A DNA stretch of 64,000 nt, from contig NZ_LT607751.1 in the NCBI RefSeq assembly GCF_900090305.1, positions 3,534,001-3,598,000 on the forward strand, read 5' to 3'. Shown here in pieces: positions 26,263 through 34,485 of this stretch. Origin of the DNA: Micromonospora siamensis (GTDB lineage Bacteria; Actinomycetota; Actinomycetes; Mycobacteriales; Micromonosporaceae). How positions within the stretch are numbered: the first letter of the stretch is position 1; the number at the start of each line of letters is the position of its first letter. The notes under the pieces are model-generated. The model saw nothing but the letters and a program-made list of their open reading frames with translations. It was not told where the DNA came from and searched no databases. Made by a program: the position numbers and the translations under genes.

Positions 26263-26829
26263 TCAGCGGCCGGCGCCCACCGTGGCCGGGGCGGGCCAGC
26301 TGTCGGTGAAGACCCCGGAGGTCGCGGCGGTGCGGGCGGCGAAGCCGAAGTTGCGATCGACCGTCGCGGCCTCGCCGGAGCTCGGGTACGGGTTGGTGCA
26401 GCTGGTGCCGGCGCTGCCACCGGACATCAGGATCGCGCAGTTGCCGTTGTAGTTGTCGGGCAGCCCGAGGATGTGCCCGATCTCGTGGGTCACGATCCGC
26501 AGCGGGGAGTACTGCTGCGCCTGGTAGTAGTCGATGACCACGTAGCCGTTGCCGAGGCTGTTGCGCACGGCGTACGAGCCGCCGCCGTAGGTGTAGTAGA
26601 TCATCAGGTTCGAGCCGCACTGCGCCATGTTGATGTTGAGGGTGGCGTTGTTCCAGATGGTGGCGGCCTGGTTGGCGTAGCTGGCGAACGGTCCGGCCTG
26701 GCTGGTGTTGTAGCAGACGTTGCGGAGGGCGGCGGTTGCCGGCGCGGCTTCGACCGCGACGGCGCCGAGAGTCGCCATCGTGGCTGCGGCGAGGGTGGCG
26801 AGGGCTCGGGTGATCCTGGGCAGACGCAT
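26263..26829 (-). CDS. Snapalysin (M7 zinc protease), secreted
   Basis: This 188-residue protein has a Sec-type signal peptide (about 1-34) and the M7 motif THEIGHILGLPD: zinc ligands His115, His119 and Asp125, catalytic Glu116. Snapalysins are small secreted neutral proteases of actinomycetes. Cysteines 39, 71, 131 and 144 may form disulphides. GGAG precedes the ATG by about 9 nt. In Streptomyces the gene is controlled by a divergent LysR gene; here none is adjacent. Confidence 0.92.
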   Translation of the reverse strand: MRLPRITRALATLAAATMATLGAVAVEAAPATAALRNVCYNTSQAGPFASYANQAATIWNNATLNINMAQCGSNLMIYYTYGGGSYAVRNSLGNGYVVIDYYQAQQYSPLRIVTHEIGHILGLPDNYNGNCAILMSGGSAGTSCTNPYPSSGEAATVDRNFGFAARTAATSGVFTDSWPAPATVGAGR

Positions 26830-26875
26830 CGTTCACGCTCCGTCGGGGGAAGGGGTGAGCGGGATGAGTCAACCC

Positions 26876-26887
26876 TATAAATTTATA
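26876..26887. promoter_or_regulatory. AT-rich palindrome upstream of snapalysin
   Basis: TATAAATTTATA is a perfect 12-bp palindrome within a strikingly AT-rich stretch (26871-26925), 50 bp upstream of the protease start. It is a likely regulator site or promoter. Confidence 0.45.
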
Positions 26888-26947
26888 TAGATCGATTTCA
26901 ATGATCGACCAACATAAATTCGACGGCTGGCGGCATCCCCGCCGGAC

Positions 26948-27841
26948 TCACGGAGCGAGCTGCTTCTCGAACCAGTGGTGCGCGTACCGCTCGGTGTTGT
27001 ACGCCTCGACCTCCCGGTAGCCGGCCGAGCGGTACAGCGCGATCGCCTCGGTGAGGTTGCGGTTGGTGTCCAGCCGGATCCGGTGCCAGCCGCGCTCGGC
27101 GGCCCGTCGTTCCAACTCGTTCAGGAGTCGCCGGCCGACCCCGAGCCCGCGTACCGACTCGGCGACCCAGACCCGTTTGATCTCGGCGGGGGCGCCGGGG
27201 TGCAGCTTGACGGCGCCGCAGCCGACCGGCTCGGCGTTGAGCGTGGCCAGCAGGAACAGCCCGGCGGGTGGGGTGAGGTCGGCGTCGTGCACCGGGCTGC
27301 TCAGCGCGGGATCGAATCCGTCGTCGAACCGGCGGGCCACCTCCCGGGCGTAGGCCCGCACGCAGGCCCGGGCCCGGGGGTCGCCGGGCGGGCAGGGCTC
27401 GATCACCACCATCGAGGCGACCAGCAGCCGCTCGACCTCGGCCATCGCCGCGACCAGTCGGTCCCGGTGCGGCGCGGTGAGCGGCTCCAGGATCGAGTGA
27501 GCGAACGCGTCGGAGCGCTCGTCGAGTTCTGCCCACTCGGCCCGGCCGGCGGCGGTGAGCCGGGCGTGCCGTACCCGTGCGTCGCCGCCGGCCCGGCCGC
27601 TCGGTCCGACGGTGACCAGCCCGTCGCCCTCCAGGGCCCGCAGCAGGCGGCTCAGGTGGCCCGAGTCCAGGGCCAGTCGGGCGCGCAGCGCCGCGACCTC
27701 CGCGCCGTCGGGCCCGATCTCCCACAGTAGGCGTGCCTGTGCGAGGGGTCGCGCCCGCGCCATGTACTCGTCGTCGAGGGCGCCCACCCGTTGGGTGACC
27801 GTGCGGTTGAACCGGCGTACGGCGGCGACCAGTTGCTCCAT
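26948..27841 (-). CDS. MarR-GNAT fusion protein
   Basis: This 297-residue protein fuses an N-terminal MarR winged helix (about 1-140, LALDSGHLSRLLRALEGDGLV and the wing RHARLTAAGRAEW) to a C-terminal GNAT acetyltransferase (about 145-297). The CoA-binding motif is RGLGVGRRLLNELERRA, followed by LDTNRNLTEAIALYRSAGY. Such fusions are common in actinobacteria. ATG 27841 lies 7 nt after TAAAGT, which overlaps a palindrome, indicating leaderless, self-controlled expression. Confidence 0.9.
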   Translation of the reverse strand: MEQLVAAVRRFNRTVTQRVGALDDEYMARARPLAQARLLWEIGPDGAEVAALRARLALDSGHLSRLLRALEGDGLVTVGPSGRAGGDARVRHARLTAAGRAEWAELDERSDAFAHSILEPLTAPHRDRLVAAMAEVERLLVASMVVIEPCPPGDPRARACVRAYAREVARRFDDGFDPALSSPVHDADLTPPAGLFLLATLNAEPVGCGAVKLHPGAPAEIKRVWVAESVRGLGVGRRLLNELERRAAERGWHRIRLDTNRNLTEAIALYRSAGYREVEAYNTERYAHHWFEKQLAP

Positions 27842-27845
27842 AATG

Positions 27846-27859
27846 CTGACTTTAGTCAG
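27846..27859. promoter_or_regulatory. Operator over MarR-GNAT promoter
   Basis: CTGACT-TT-AGTCAG is a 6-2-6 palindrome overlapping the minus-strand -10 box TAAAGT (27849-27854), 5 bp before the ATG. Confidence 0.55.
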
Positions 27860-28260
27860 GCATCCTGGTTCCGCAACCTCGCGTGCCGGTTCAGCCAGGA
27901 ATCCAGCAGGGACAGGGTGGCGGCCGGGTTTTCCAGGTGCGGCAGGTGCCCGGCCTCGGTGACGACCTCGAGCCGGCCGTCGCCGAACGCCGCGGCGTAG
28001 GCCGCCCCGTAGGCCGGGGTGACGATCCGGTCGCTCTCGCCCCAGAGCAGCCGGGTGGACGTCCGCGCCGCGGCCAGTCGACGCGCCAGCGTCGGGTCGT
28101 GCATGTAGGGGTCGCCGGCCAGCACCCGCATGGTCTCGCGGTCGGCCAGCCGGCGGGCGAGCTGGTCCGGCGTGACGGTGGCCGGGTCGACGTGACCGCG
28201 GCGGTGGTCGTGCCAGGCGTGCTCGGCGAGGCCGCGGGCGTCGGGCGCCCGCCGCCGCCA
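27856..28260 (-). pseudogene. Alpha/beta hydrolase, C-terminal remnant
   Basis: The frame reads as the C-terminal half of an alpha/beta-fold hydrolase: LAEHAWHDHRRGHVDP, then RMLAG-type helix PYMHDPTLARRL, LLWGESDRIVTPAYG with the acid residue, and EAGHLPHLENP with the catalytic His. The N-terminal half with the GxSxG nucleophile is absent; upstream the homology stops abruptly near 28260 and gives way to fragments of other genes. It therefore looks like a truncated gene, not an active enzyme. Confidence 0.65.
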
Positions 28261-28274
28261 CCTTCCAGACCTAG

Positions 28275-28748
28275 CAGGCCTTCGGCGCGCTTGCCGGCCG
28301 GCTGGTGGCGCAGCGTCTGGTGGAGCGTCGCCCCGGGCGCGGCCGGCGGATCGAGCACCACCTAACGCCGGCCGGTGAGCGGGTCCTCGGGGCCGGTCAC
28401 CGGGTCGCCGACGAGGTCCTGCGGGACTGCTACGCCACCTCCGTCGCCGGGGCGAACATTGCCATGTTCGTCGCCGGGCTCGTCCTCATCCCGTTCTCCG
28501 TGCTGGGGTTCGTCGCCGGCAGGATCACGCCTCGACTGCGCGAACGGATCGAGGGCCCCGTGCTCCTGGCCGCCGGCACCGACACCGGCCGGCTCTTCCC
28601 GAACGACAGCGCCTACACCACGGCAGCGCTGGTCGGGTTGGCTGCGATGGCGCTGACCACCTTGGTCAGCCTCATGCTCGCCCGCCAAAGCTCCCGTGCG
28701 CTGAATCACCCGGTCACCGCCGTCGGGCAAAGTCGATCTAGATTGTGA
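28275..28748 (+). pseudogene. Chimeric remnant: MarR-like tail joined to MFS-transporter pieces
   Basis: This open frame follows a TAG at 28272-28274 and has no good start. The first part ([24 protein letters not shown]) looks like the C-terminal end of a MarR-type regulator. The next (FVAGLVLIPFSVLGFVAGR) looks like an internal pair of MFS transporter helices. The last (ALVGLAAMALTTLVSLMLAR) looks like a final MFS helix. The pieces are out of normal order and size, so I read it as a scar of deletions that happens to be in frame. Confidence 0.5.
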
Positions 28749-28788
28749 ACTCGACGTCAGATGTGCTCGTCCGAACACTGGAGGTTTC

Positions 28789-29082
28789 GTGGCCAAGGGC
28801 TACTGGGTCAGCGCCTACCGCACCATCTCGGACCCCGAGAAGCTGGCCGCATACAACAGGCTGGCCGCTGCGGCCGTCAAGGCCGCGGGCGGGCGTACCC
28901 TCGCCCGCGGCGGTCGGGTCGTCGCACACGACGCCGGAATCGCCGGGCGCACTGTCCTGGTCGAGTTCAACAGCTTCGAACAGGCCGTCGCGGCGCACGA
29001 GAGCAAGGCCTACCAGGAGGCGCTCCTCGCCCTCTCCGACGGCGTCGAGCGCGACTTCCGCATCATCGAAGGCGTCGACTGA
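28789..29082 (+). CDS. DUF1330 domain protein
   Basis: This 97-residue protein matches DUF1330, a dimeric ferredoxin-like alpha/beta barrel family of unknown function: GYWVSAYRTISDPEKLAAYNRLA, VLVEFNSFEQAVAAHES and the C-terminal RDFRIIEGVD. The GTG start has GGAGG 6 nt upstream. It stands alone after the gene remnants. Confidence 0.85.
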   Translation: MAKGYWVSAYRTISDPEKLAAYNRLAAAAVKAAGGRTLARGGRVVAHDAGIAGRTVLVEFNSFEQAVAAHESKAYQEALLALSDGVERDFRIIEGVD

Positions 29083-29203
29083 ACCGGGGGCCCGGTCGGC
29101 GACCTGTCCGGCTCCGACCGGCAGCGCGATGCAGAAGGCCACCACGTGCCGTCGGTCAGCCCGACCTCGCCGCCCGTCTGACGATCTCCCGACTGCCGTT
29201 GGC

Positions 29204-29473
29204 TTACTGGCCCGGCTCGCCCCCGCGCCGCCGTCGGCCGTGCACCAGCGCGGCGACGCCCAGCGCGGCCAGTACGCCCGCACCGGCCAGCGCCAGCACC
29301 AGCCGGTGCCGCGCCGCGGCGATCTCGGCCGCCTGTCGCTCCAGCACGTCCGGCGGCGCGTCCTGCGGCGGCAGCGACCCGCCGGCCCAGTCTCCGAACG
29401 GGACACAGGGCAGCAGGCAGGCCGCGACGAGCAGCAGGATCCCGACGATCGTGGCCAGGCGAGCACGTGACAT
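29204..29473 (-). CDS. Small two-helix membrane protein
   Basis: This 89-residue protein has two membrane segments (about residues 6-24 and 60-79) separated by a loop with DVLERQAAEIAAARHR, and a basic C-terminal end RRRR. No family is recognised. The ATG at 29473 fits the first helix; upstream codons in the same frame lie over the VOC gene region and look non-coding. Confidence 0.6.
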   Translation of the reverse strand: MSRARLATIVGILLLVAACLLPCVPFGDWAGGSLPPQDAPPDVLERQAAEIAAARHRLVLALAGAGVLAALGVAALVHGRRRRGGEPGQ

Positions 29474-29510
29474 CGCGCCAGGATGCCAGGGGCGCCGTTC
29501 GCCGCGTGCG

Positions 29511-29891
29511 TCAGGGCCAGGCGCGGGCCTGCGCGTCGAACAGCTCCCGGTCGCTCTCCACCGGCAGCACGCAGACCAGGTGCCCGCCCGGCACCCGCAG
29601 CACCCGACACTCCTGCCACCGCGCGACCTGGGTCGCGCCGAGGGCGAGCAGCCGGTCGGTCTCCGCGACCGGATCGTCGGTTTCGATGTCCAGGTGCAGG
29701 CGCGGTGCGTCGTCGACCGACTGCACGGCGGCCACCAGCCCGGGCAGCGCGCCGTGCAGGTCGATGAACTGCGGCTCGCCCGGCGCGGGGCCGGCCGGTA
29801 CCCCGAGGGCGGCCGACCAGAACGCCGCCGCCGCGTCGGCCTCGTCCCGCGGGGCGTCGATGATGAGGGCGTACACCCGGCTGCGATGCAT
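29511..29891 (-). CDS. VOC (glyoxalase-like) family protein
   Basis: This 126-residue protein has two beta-alpha-beta-beta-beta modules of the vicinal oxygen chelate fold: AFWSAALGVPAGP, then PRLHLDIETDDPVAETDRLLALGA and the last strands CRVLRVPGGHLVCVLP. It may bind a small molecule or act as an enzyme or resistance protein. The ATG follows TATGGT (29898-29903) by 6 nt, so it is probably leaderless. Confidence 0.82.
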   Translation of the reverse strand: MHRSRVYALIIDAPRDEADAAAAFWSAALGVPAGPAPGEPQFIDLHGALPGLVAAVQSVDDAPRLHLDIETDDPVAETDRLLALGATQVARWQECRVLRVPGGHLVCVLPVESDRELFDAQARAWP

Positions 29892-29897
29892 GCCCGG

Positions 29898-29903
29898 ACC
29901 ATA
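29898..29903 (-). promoter_or_regulatory. -10 box of VOC gene
   Basis: TATGGT, 6 nt before ATG 29891. Confidence 0.45.
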
Positions 29904-30095
29904 ACCGCCGGTCGCGCCGTGCGCCCGGCGGCCAGGTCAGCGACCGTCCCCTAACCCGATGATCGACGCCACCGAGCCGGGGCGCAGCGGGCACCGAGCT
30001 TCCTCCACAAGGGTCGGTCTGGCAGCGTCTGCCATCGTCGTCGCAGCGGGAACCAGGGCGCACGGCCTTCTTCGGGAACCGCCGCCGGCCGCCGG

Positions 30096-30347
30096 GTGCG
30101 GGCCCAGGTCGGGCAGGGTGACTCGGCGCCCGACCCGCGGGCGAAGCCGGGCGACGAACTGCCCATCGTGTACAACCCGCAGCACCCCACCGGCGACGTC
30201 CGGGACTCGCGGACCCCGGAGAACCACAGGGGCGTCTACCTGCTGCCGGGCGTCACGATGTTCGGGCTGGTCGGTGGCTCGCTGGCGTCGCGGGGACTGG
30301 TCCGCGCCGAGCGCCGCGAGCGGGCCGGCGGGGCCGCTGGCTGGTGA
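30096..30347 (+). pseudogene. DUF3592-like remnant
   Basis: An 83-residue frame with VYNPQHPTGDVRDSRTPENHRG followed by a membrane-like segment (LLPGVTMFGLVGGSLA) recalls the end of DUF3592 membrane proteins. A hydrophobic stretch typical of the missing N-terminal helix lies just upstream but in another frame (about 30016-30060), suggesting a frameshift or truncation. Its end overlaps the convergent fusion gene by 95 bp. The 29892-30095 stretch otherwise holds nothing I recognise. Confidence 0.35.
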
Positions 30348-31743
30348 CGTCGTGCTCGTGGTGCAGCACGTCGTGCAGGAAGTAGACGGCGAAGGTGCGC
30401 ACCGTGAACACCGAGCCGTTGTCCCGTCGGCCCGGGCGCTCCCACTGGTCGTCGCGTACCGCGTCGAACGCCGCGGCGGTCGCCGCCGCCTCGGCGGCCA
30501 ACTGCTCGGCCACCTCGGCGGGGGACCGGTGGAAGTAGTCGTCGGCGACCGCGGTGGCGTCCTGGTCCCAGTTGGCGAAGGTCGGGTCGTTTTCCCGCAG
30601 CATCAACGCCAGGCGCTCGCGGAAGATCCGGCAGGTGTCCCGGACGTGGCAGGCGTACTCGACCGGTGACCAGACCGTCGGCGCCGGCCGCTCGCGGGCG
30701 TCCGGCCGGGCCAGCCGGGTCCGCCACAGCGGCACGGAGGCGCGCAGCCGGGCCCCGGTGGTGTCGGCCGGCGGCGGGGTGAACCCGCACTCCCGGCACC
30801 CGCGTTCGATGACGAAGGTCCAGTCGGTCGTCTCGGGCGGCACCGCCGCCGGCTCCTCCGCGGTCACGGCCGGCGGGCCCGCCAGGGTGTCGAGCCGACG
30901 CAGCGCCGCGGTGGCGCTCCGGGCCGACGCGGGCAGCAGCGGCAGGCGCACGGCCGGGGTCGGGATCCGCCCCCGGGCGTGCAGGACGGCCTTGACCACG
31001 GTGGGGTTGGGCTCGGCGAACAGCGCGGCGGCCAGCGCGGCCAGCCGGTGACCCAGCGGTCGGGCCCTTGCCGCGTCACCGACCCGCCACGCCTCGACCA
31101 GCGCGGCGAAGTCGGCCGTGGCGAGATGCGCGGAGGCGGCGATGGCGCCGTGCGCGCCGAGCGCCAGCACCGGCGAGAGCAGCTCGTCGTCGCCGCCGAG
31201 CACCGCGAAGCCGGGCGGCGAGTCGGCGAGCAGCCGGACCGTGGTCGGGTCGACCGCGCCCACGGCGTGCTTCACCCCCACCACGCCCGGGATCGCCGCC
31301 AGCTCGCGCAGCGTCCCGGTCGACAGGTGCTGCCCGGTCCGGTGCGGCACGTGGTAGACGACCAGCGGCACCGGGCTGACCGCGGCCAGGTGGGCGAAGT
31401 GGGCGAGCACCCCCCGTTCGCCGGGCCGCACGAACGGCGGCACCAGGGTCAGCGCGGCGGACACCTCCGGCCGCCCGGCCAGCGCCGTCAGCTCGTCGGG
31501 CGTGTTGGCCCCGACCAGCAGCGGCGCGGACCGCTCCCGGCACGCCCGCGCGACCGTGTCGAGCACCGCGCGCCGTTCGGCTGGGGAGAGCGTGCCCGGT
31601 TCAGCGGTGGTGCCGAGGGCCACCAGGCCGGTCGCCCCGCCGTCGAGCACCTGGCGGGCGAGGCCGGCGAGCGCGTCCAGGGCCACCGTCCCGTCCTCGG
31701 CGAACGGGGTGATCAGCGGAACGAAGAGGCCGGTCATCGTCAT
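30253..31743 (-). CDS. DapA-like aldolase/DinB-like fusion protein
   Basis: This 496-residue frame joins two domains. Residues 1-290 are a dihydrodipicolinate synthase/N-acetylneuraminate lyase-type barrel with GTTAEPGTLSPAERR, catalytic Tyr130 (VVYHVPHRTG) and Schiff-base Lys158 (GVVGVKHAVG). Residues about 305-475 resemble DinB/mycothiol-dependent isomerase-type helical bundles, with putative metal His in EYACHVRDTCRIF and LHHEHDV. No stop separates them; a GTG at the joint could start a separate DinB protein. It is divergent from a LysR gene. Confidence 0.75.
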   Translation of the reverse strand: MTMTGLFVPLITPFAEDGTVALDALAGLARQVLDGGATGLVALGTTAEPGTLSPAERRAVLDTVARACRERSAPLLVGANTPDELTALAGRPEVSAALTLVPPFVRPGERGVLAHFAHLAAVSPVPLVVYHVPHRTGQHLSTGTLRELAAIPGVVGVKHAVGAVDPTTVRLLADSPPGFAVLGGDDELLSPVLALGAHGAIAASAHLATADFAALVEAWRVGDAARARPLGHRLAALAAALFAEPNPTVVKAVLHARGRIPTPAVRLPLLPASARSATAALRRLDTLAGPPAVTAEEPAAVPPETTDWTFVIERGCRECGFTPPPADTTGARLRASVPLWRTRLARPDARERPAPTVWSPVEYACHVRDTCRIFRERLALMLRENDPTFANWDQDATAVADDYFHRSPAEVAEQLAAEAAATAAAFDAVRDDQWERPGRRDNGSVFTVRTFAVYFLHDVLHHEHDVTSQRPRRPARGARRGPVPATPASHRPARTS

Positions 31744-31776
31744 GACCCCAGCCTCGGCCACCGGACCGGTCAGCAC

Positions 31777-31813
31777 CAGTTCAGATTCCTCAACGAAACC
31801 GTAAGCTGAACTG
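31777..31813. promoter_or_regulatory. LysR operator in divergent promoter
   Basis: CAGTTCAG (31777-31784) and its exact complement CTGAACTG (31806-31813) flank 21 bp between the fusion gene and the LysR gene. The right half abuts the LysR ATG and overlaps its -10 box TAAGCT (31802-31807). Confidence 0.6.
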
Positions 31814-32734
31814 ATGCTCGACGTACGCCGCCTGGTCCTGCTGCGCGACCTCGCCCACCTCGGCACCATCGCCGCGGTCGCCGACGCCCACGCGTACACC
31901 CCGTCGGCGGTCTCCCAGCAGTTGGCCGCCCTGCAACGGGAGGCCGGGGTGCCGCTGCTGGAACGCACCGGCCGCCGGGTCGGTCTCACCCCCGCCGGAG
32001 TGGCGCTGGTCCGGCACGCCGAGACCGTGCTCGCCGCCCTGGAGTCCGCCGACGCCGCGCTGGCCGCCGCCCGTACCGGCCTGTCCGGCACGGTCCGCAT
32101 CGGCGCCTTCCCCAGCGCCGTACGCACCCTGCTGCCGGCGGCCCTGGTGGCCCTCGGCCGGGAGCACCCGGCGCTCGACCTGATGGTCACCGAACTGGAC
32201 CCCACGGCCGTCCCGGCGGCGCTGCGCGAACGGCGCCTCGACGTGGCCCTGGTCCACGACTACGACATCGCCCCCGTCCCGCCCGAGCCGGCGCTGGACG
32301 CCGAACCGCTGCTGACCGAGACGGTCTACCTGGCGGTGGCCGACGACACGCCACTCGACGACACCACCGACCCCGTCCAGGCGACCCGGCACGCCGACTG
32401 GGTGATGGGCAGCCCCGGCACCCTCTGCCACACCATGGCCGTACGCGCCTGCCAGCTGGCCGGCTTCACCCCGACCGTCCGCCACCACGCCGACGACTTC
32501 ACCGCCGTGCTGGCGCTGGTCGCCGCCGGCCAGGGGGTGGCGCTGGTGCCGCAACTCGGGGCGGACGCCCCACCGCCGCAGGTGCGGCTGGCGCCGTTGC
32601 CGTTGCGCCGGCTCACCCGGATCGCGTACCGGCGCGGGGCCGGCCGGCACCCCGCCGTCCTGGCCTGCGTCGACGCGCTGCGCGCGTCCACCGCGGACTA
32701 CCTGGCCGGCCGAACCGGCGGGCCGGAGGGCTGA
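31814..32734 (+). CDS. LysR-family regulator
   Basis: This 306-residue regulator has the LysR winged helix at residues 1-60 (LRDLAHLGTIAAVADAHAYTPSAVSQQLAALQREAG) and a periplasmic-binding-type effector domain from about 90. The ATG is leaderless-like, 6 nt after TAAGCT. It faces the DapA-DinB fusion gene and most likely controls it in response to that enzyme's substrate or product. Confidence 0.92.
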   Translation: MLDVRRLVLLRDLAHLGTIAAVADAHAYTPSAVSQQLAALQREAGVPLLERTGRRVGLTPAGVALVRHAETVLAALESADAALAAARTGLSGTVRIGAFPSAVRTLLPAALVALGREHPALDLMVTELDPTAVPAALRERRLDVALVHDYDIAPVPPEPALDAEPLLTETVYLAVADDTPLDDTTDPVQATRHADWVMGSPGTLCHTMAVRACQLAGFTPTVRHHADDFTAVLALVAAGQGVALVPQLGADAPPPQVRLAPLPLRRLTRIAYRRGAGRHPAVLACVDALRASTADYLAGRTGGPEG

Positions 32735-32778
32735 CCCGAGCGGTGCCGATCAGGGCGGGCCGACGAGCGCGGCTGCGC

Positions 32779-32784
32779 TACCGT
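32779..32784 (+). promoter_or_regulatory. -10 box of small membrane protein gene
   Basis: TACCGT, 7 nt before ATG 32792. Confidence 0.45.
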
Positions 32785-32791
32785 CCCGGGC

Positions 32792-33001
32792 ATGCGGACG
32801 ATGTGGATCGTGATCGGAGCCGTGCTGCTGCTCGGCCTCGTCTCCATCTGGTACGTCACCCGGCGGGACCGGGCCCGGACGACCTCCGGCGAGGACGCCG
32901 CAGCGGCCCGGATCGCCACCGCCGAGCAGGAACGGCACGCCGCCGAACGGCACGGCGCGCAGGGTGGCGCCTGGCAGCGCGGGCAGCAGGGGCCCGGCTG
33001 A
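32792..33001 (+). CDS. Small single-helix membrane protein
   Basis: This 69-residue protein has one membrane helix (about residues 4-22) followed by a charged, Ala/Gln/Arg-rich cytoplasmic tail. No family is recognised. Its placement right after the LysR gene is probably incidental, because it has its own promoter box. Confidence 0.6.
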   Translation: MRTMWIVIGAVLLLGLVSIWYVTRRDRARTTSGEDAAAARIATAEQERHAAERHGAQGGAWQRGQQGPG

Positions 33002-33066
33002 GTCCCGCGTGGACGCGGTGGAGGAGAGGACCACGGCCCTCCGGTCACCCGTACGACCGGATCCCG

Positions 33067-33492
33067 TCAGCGCCGGACGCCGGAGCCGGCCGCCACCAGG
33101 GCGTCCCGCCAACCGCGCATGTTCCATGCGGCGCGTTCGTTGAACATCGCGTCGACGAACCCGGGTCCCTCCGTGGCGTCCGGCGCGGCGGCCCGGGCGG
33201 CCCGGAACGCGTCGAGCGCCTGCCGCTGCTCGCGGCTGACGTCGGGGGACACACTGGAGCCCCGCCCGACCAGGGCGTACCGTCGGCCGCCCACGTCCAG
33301 CAGGAGGGTACGCATCCGGGTGAGTCGGCCGCCGACCTGCCCGACCGGCACCGCGAACACCTCCGCGCCGGCCCGGTCCCGGGCCCGCAGCCAGCCCTGT
33401 TCCAGGGTCATCAGCACCGGCACGCAACGGACGCCGTTCCAGATGCTCTTGCGCCAGTAGACGATGCTTGCGTGCGCCACGCCGTTGATCAC
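33067..33492 (-). CDS. Conserved hypothetical protein
   Basis: This 141-residue protein begins with a beta-rich region (VYWRKSIWNGVRCVPVLMTLEQGWLRARDRAG) and has a C-terminal helical region (FVDAMFNERAAWNMRGWRDALVAAG). I recognise no named family. GTG 33492 follows TAGGGT (33499-33504) by 6 nt, which supports the start and a leaderless message. Confidence 0.65.
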   Translation of the reverse strand: MINGVAHASIVYWRKSIWNGVRCVPVLMTLEQGWLRARDRAGAEVFAVPVGQVGGRLTRMRTLLLDVGGRRYALVGRGSSVSPDVSREQRQALDAFRAARAAAPDATEGPGFVDAMFNERAAWNMRGWRDALVAAGSGVRR

Positions 33493-33498
33493 GACGGC

Positions 33499-33504
33499 AC
33501 CCTA
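33499..33504 (-). promoter_or_regulatory. -10 box of hypothetical gene
   Basis: TAGGGT, 6 nt before GTG 33492. Confidence 0.45.
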
Positions 33505-33621
33505 CCGCTGCGGCGCCACTGAACGTTCTCCGGCCGTGGCACGTGATCAGCAACGGGCATCATCGGCGCGTGCTTGGGGTACTGCGCCTGACAGCGAACG
33601 ACTGGAGCCGGGGAGGCAACC

Positions 33622-34386
33622 GTGGGGCAGAAGGCGGGACGTCGGCGGCTGGGACCGCTGGCCGGGCTCATGGTGGCCGTCCTGGTCGGCGTCGGATGCG
33701 CGGCCGGCGGGGTGGGCGGCGAGGGTGACCCGCAGGGGCAGCCACCGGAGCAGCAACCCCGGCAGCAGCAGCCCCGCGGCTCGGCCGACCCGCAACAGAC
33801 CCGCGCCGACGGCACCACCAGCGTCGCGGAGTTCAAGGAGGACTTCAACGGCGCGGTCGGCGGCGCCCAGCAGTACTGGACCGCCCAGTTCAAGGCCTCC
33901 GGCGAGCGGTTCCGGCCGATCCGGCGGGTCATCCCGTACCAGCGCGGCGGCGAGGTGGCCTGCGGCGACCAGCCACTGCCCCGCAACAACGCCGTCTACT
34001 GCTCGGCCGGCGACTTCATCGCCTACGACGTCAACTGGTCCGTCCAGGCGTTCCGCAAGATCGGCGACGCGTTCGTGTTCTACCTGCTCGGCCACGAGTA
34101 CGCCCACGGCGTCCAGGTCCGCCTCGGCATCCGCTACAGCTACACCATCCAGCAGGAGCTGCAGGCCGACTGCATGGCCGGGGCGTGGATCGGCGACTCG
34201 GTGCGCGACAAGTCGCTGACGTTGCAGGACGGCGACCTGGACGAGCTGCGGGAGGGGCTGCTCGCGGTCGGCGACGACCCGGACCAGCCGTGGTTCGCCG
34301 AGGGCGCCCACGGCACCGCCGAGCAGCGCACCGAGGCGTTCTTCCGCGGCTACGAGAAGTCGTTGGACGCCTGCGACCTCGGCTGA
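33622..34386 (+). CDS. Neutral zinc metallopeptidase (YpfJ-like), secreted or anchored
   Basis: This 254-residue protein has an N-terminal hydrophobic signal (10-27) ending in GVGC, so Cys26 might be lipidated, though the position -3 residue is not ideal. A Gln/Pro-rich linker (about 35-60) follows. The peptidase domain carries HEYAHGVQ with His158, Glu159 and His162, plus QQELQADCMAGAWIG, which supplies the third ligand. GTG is preceded by GGGGAGG. The substrate is unknown. Confidence 0.87.
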   Translation: MGQKAGRRRLGPLAGLMVAVLVGVGCAAGGVGGEGDPQGQPPEQQPRQQQPRGSADPQQTRADGTTSVAEFKEDFNGAVGGAQQYWTAQFKASGERFRPIRRVIPYQRGGEVACGDQPLPRNNAVYCSAGDFIAYDVNWSVQAFRKIGDAFVFYLLGHEYAHGVQVRLGIRYSYTIQQELQADCMAGAWIGDSVRDKSLTLQDGDLDELREGLLAVGDDPDQPWFAEGAHGTAEQRTEAFFRGYEKSLDACDLG

Positions 34387-34450
34387 CCGGCGACGGGACG
34401 TGGGTCACCCCGCGCCGGGACCGTCGGCGTCCCGGCGCGGGCGGCTGAGA

Positions 34451-34484
34451 GGATCCCCGGGTACGCCACACCCCGGGAGGATCC
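34451..34484 (+). promoter_or_regulatory. Hairpin enclosing the ribosome site of the HAD gene
   Basis: GGATCC-CCGGG (34451-34461) pairs with CCCGG (34472-34476) and GGATCC (34479-34484), leaving a 10-nt loop and a 2-nt bulge. The GGGAGG ribosome site is inside the stem, 2 nt before the putative CTG start. Confidence 0.45.
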
Positions 34485-34485
34485 G

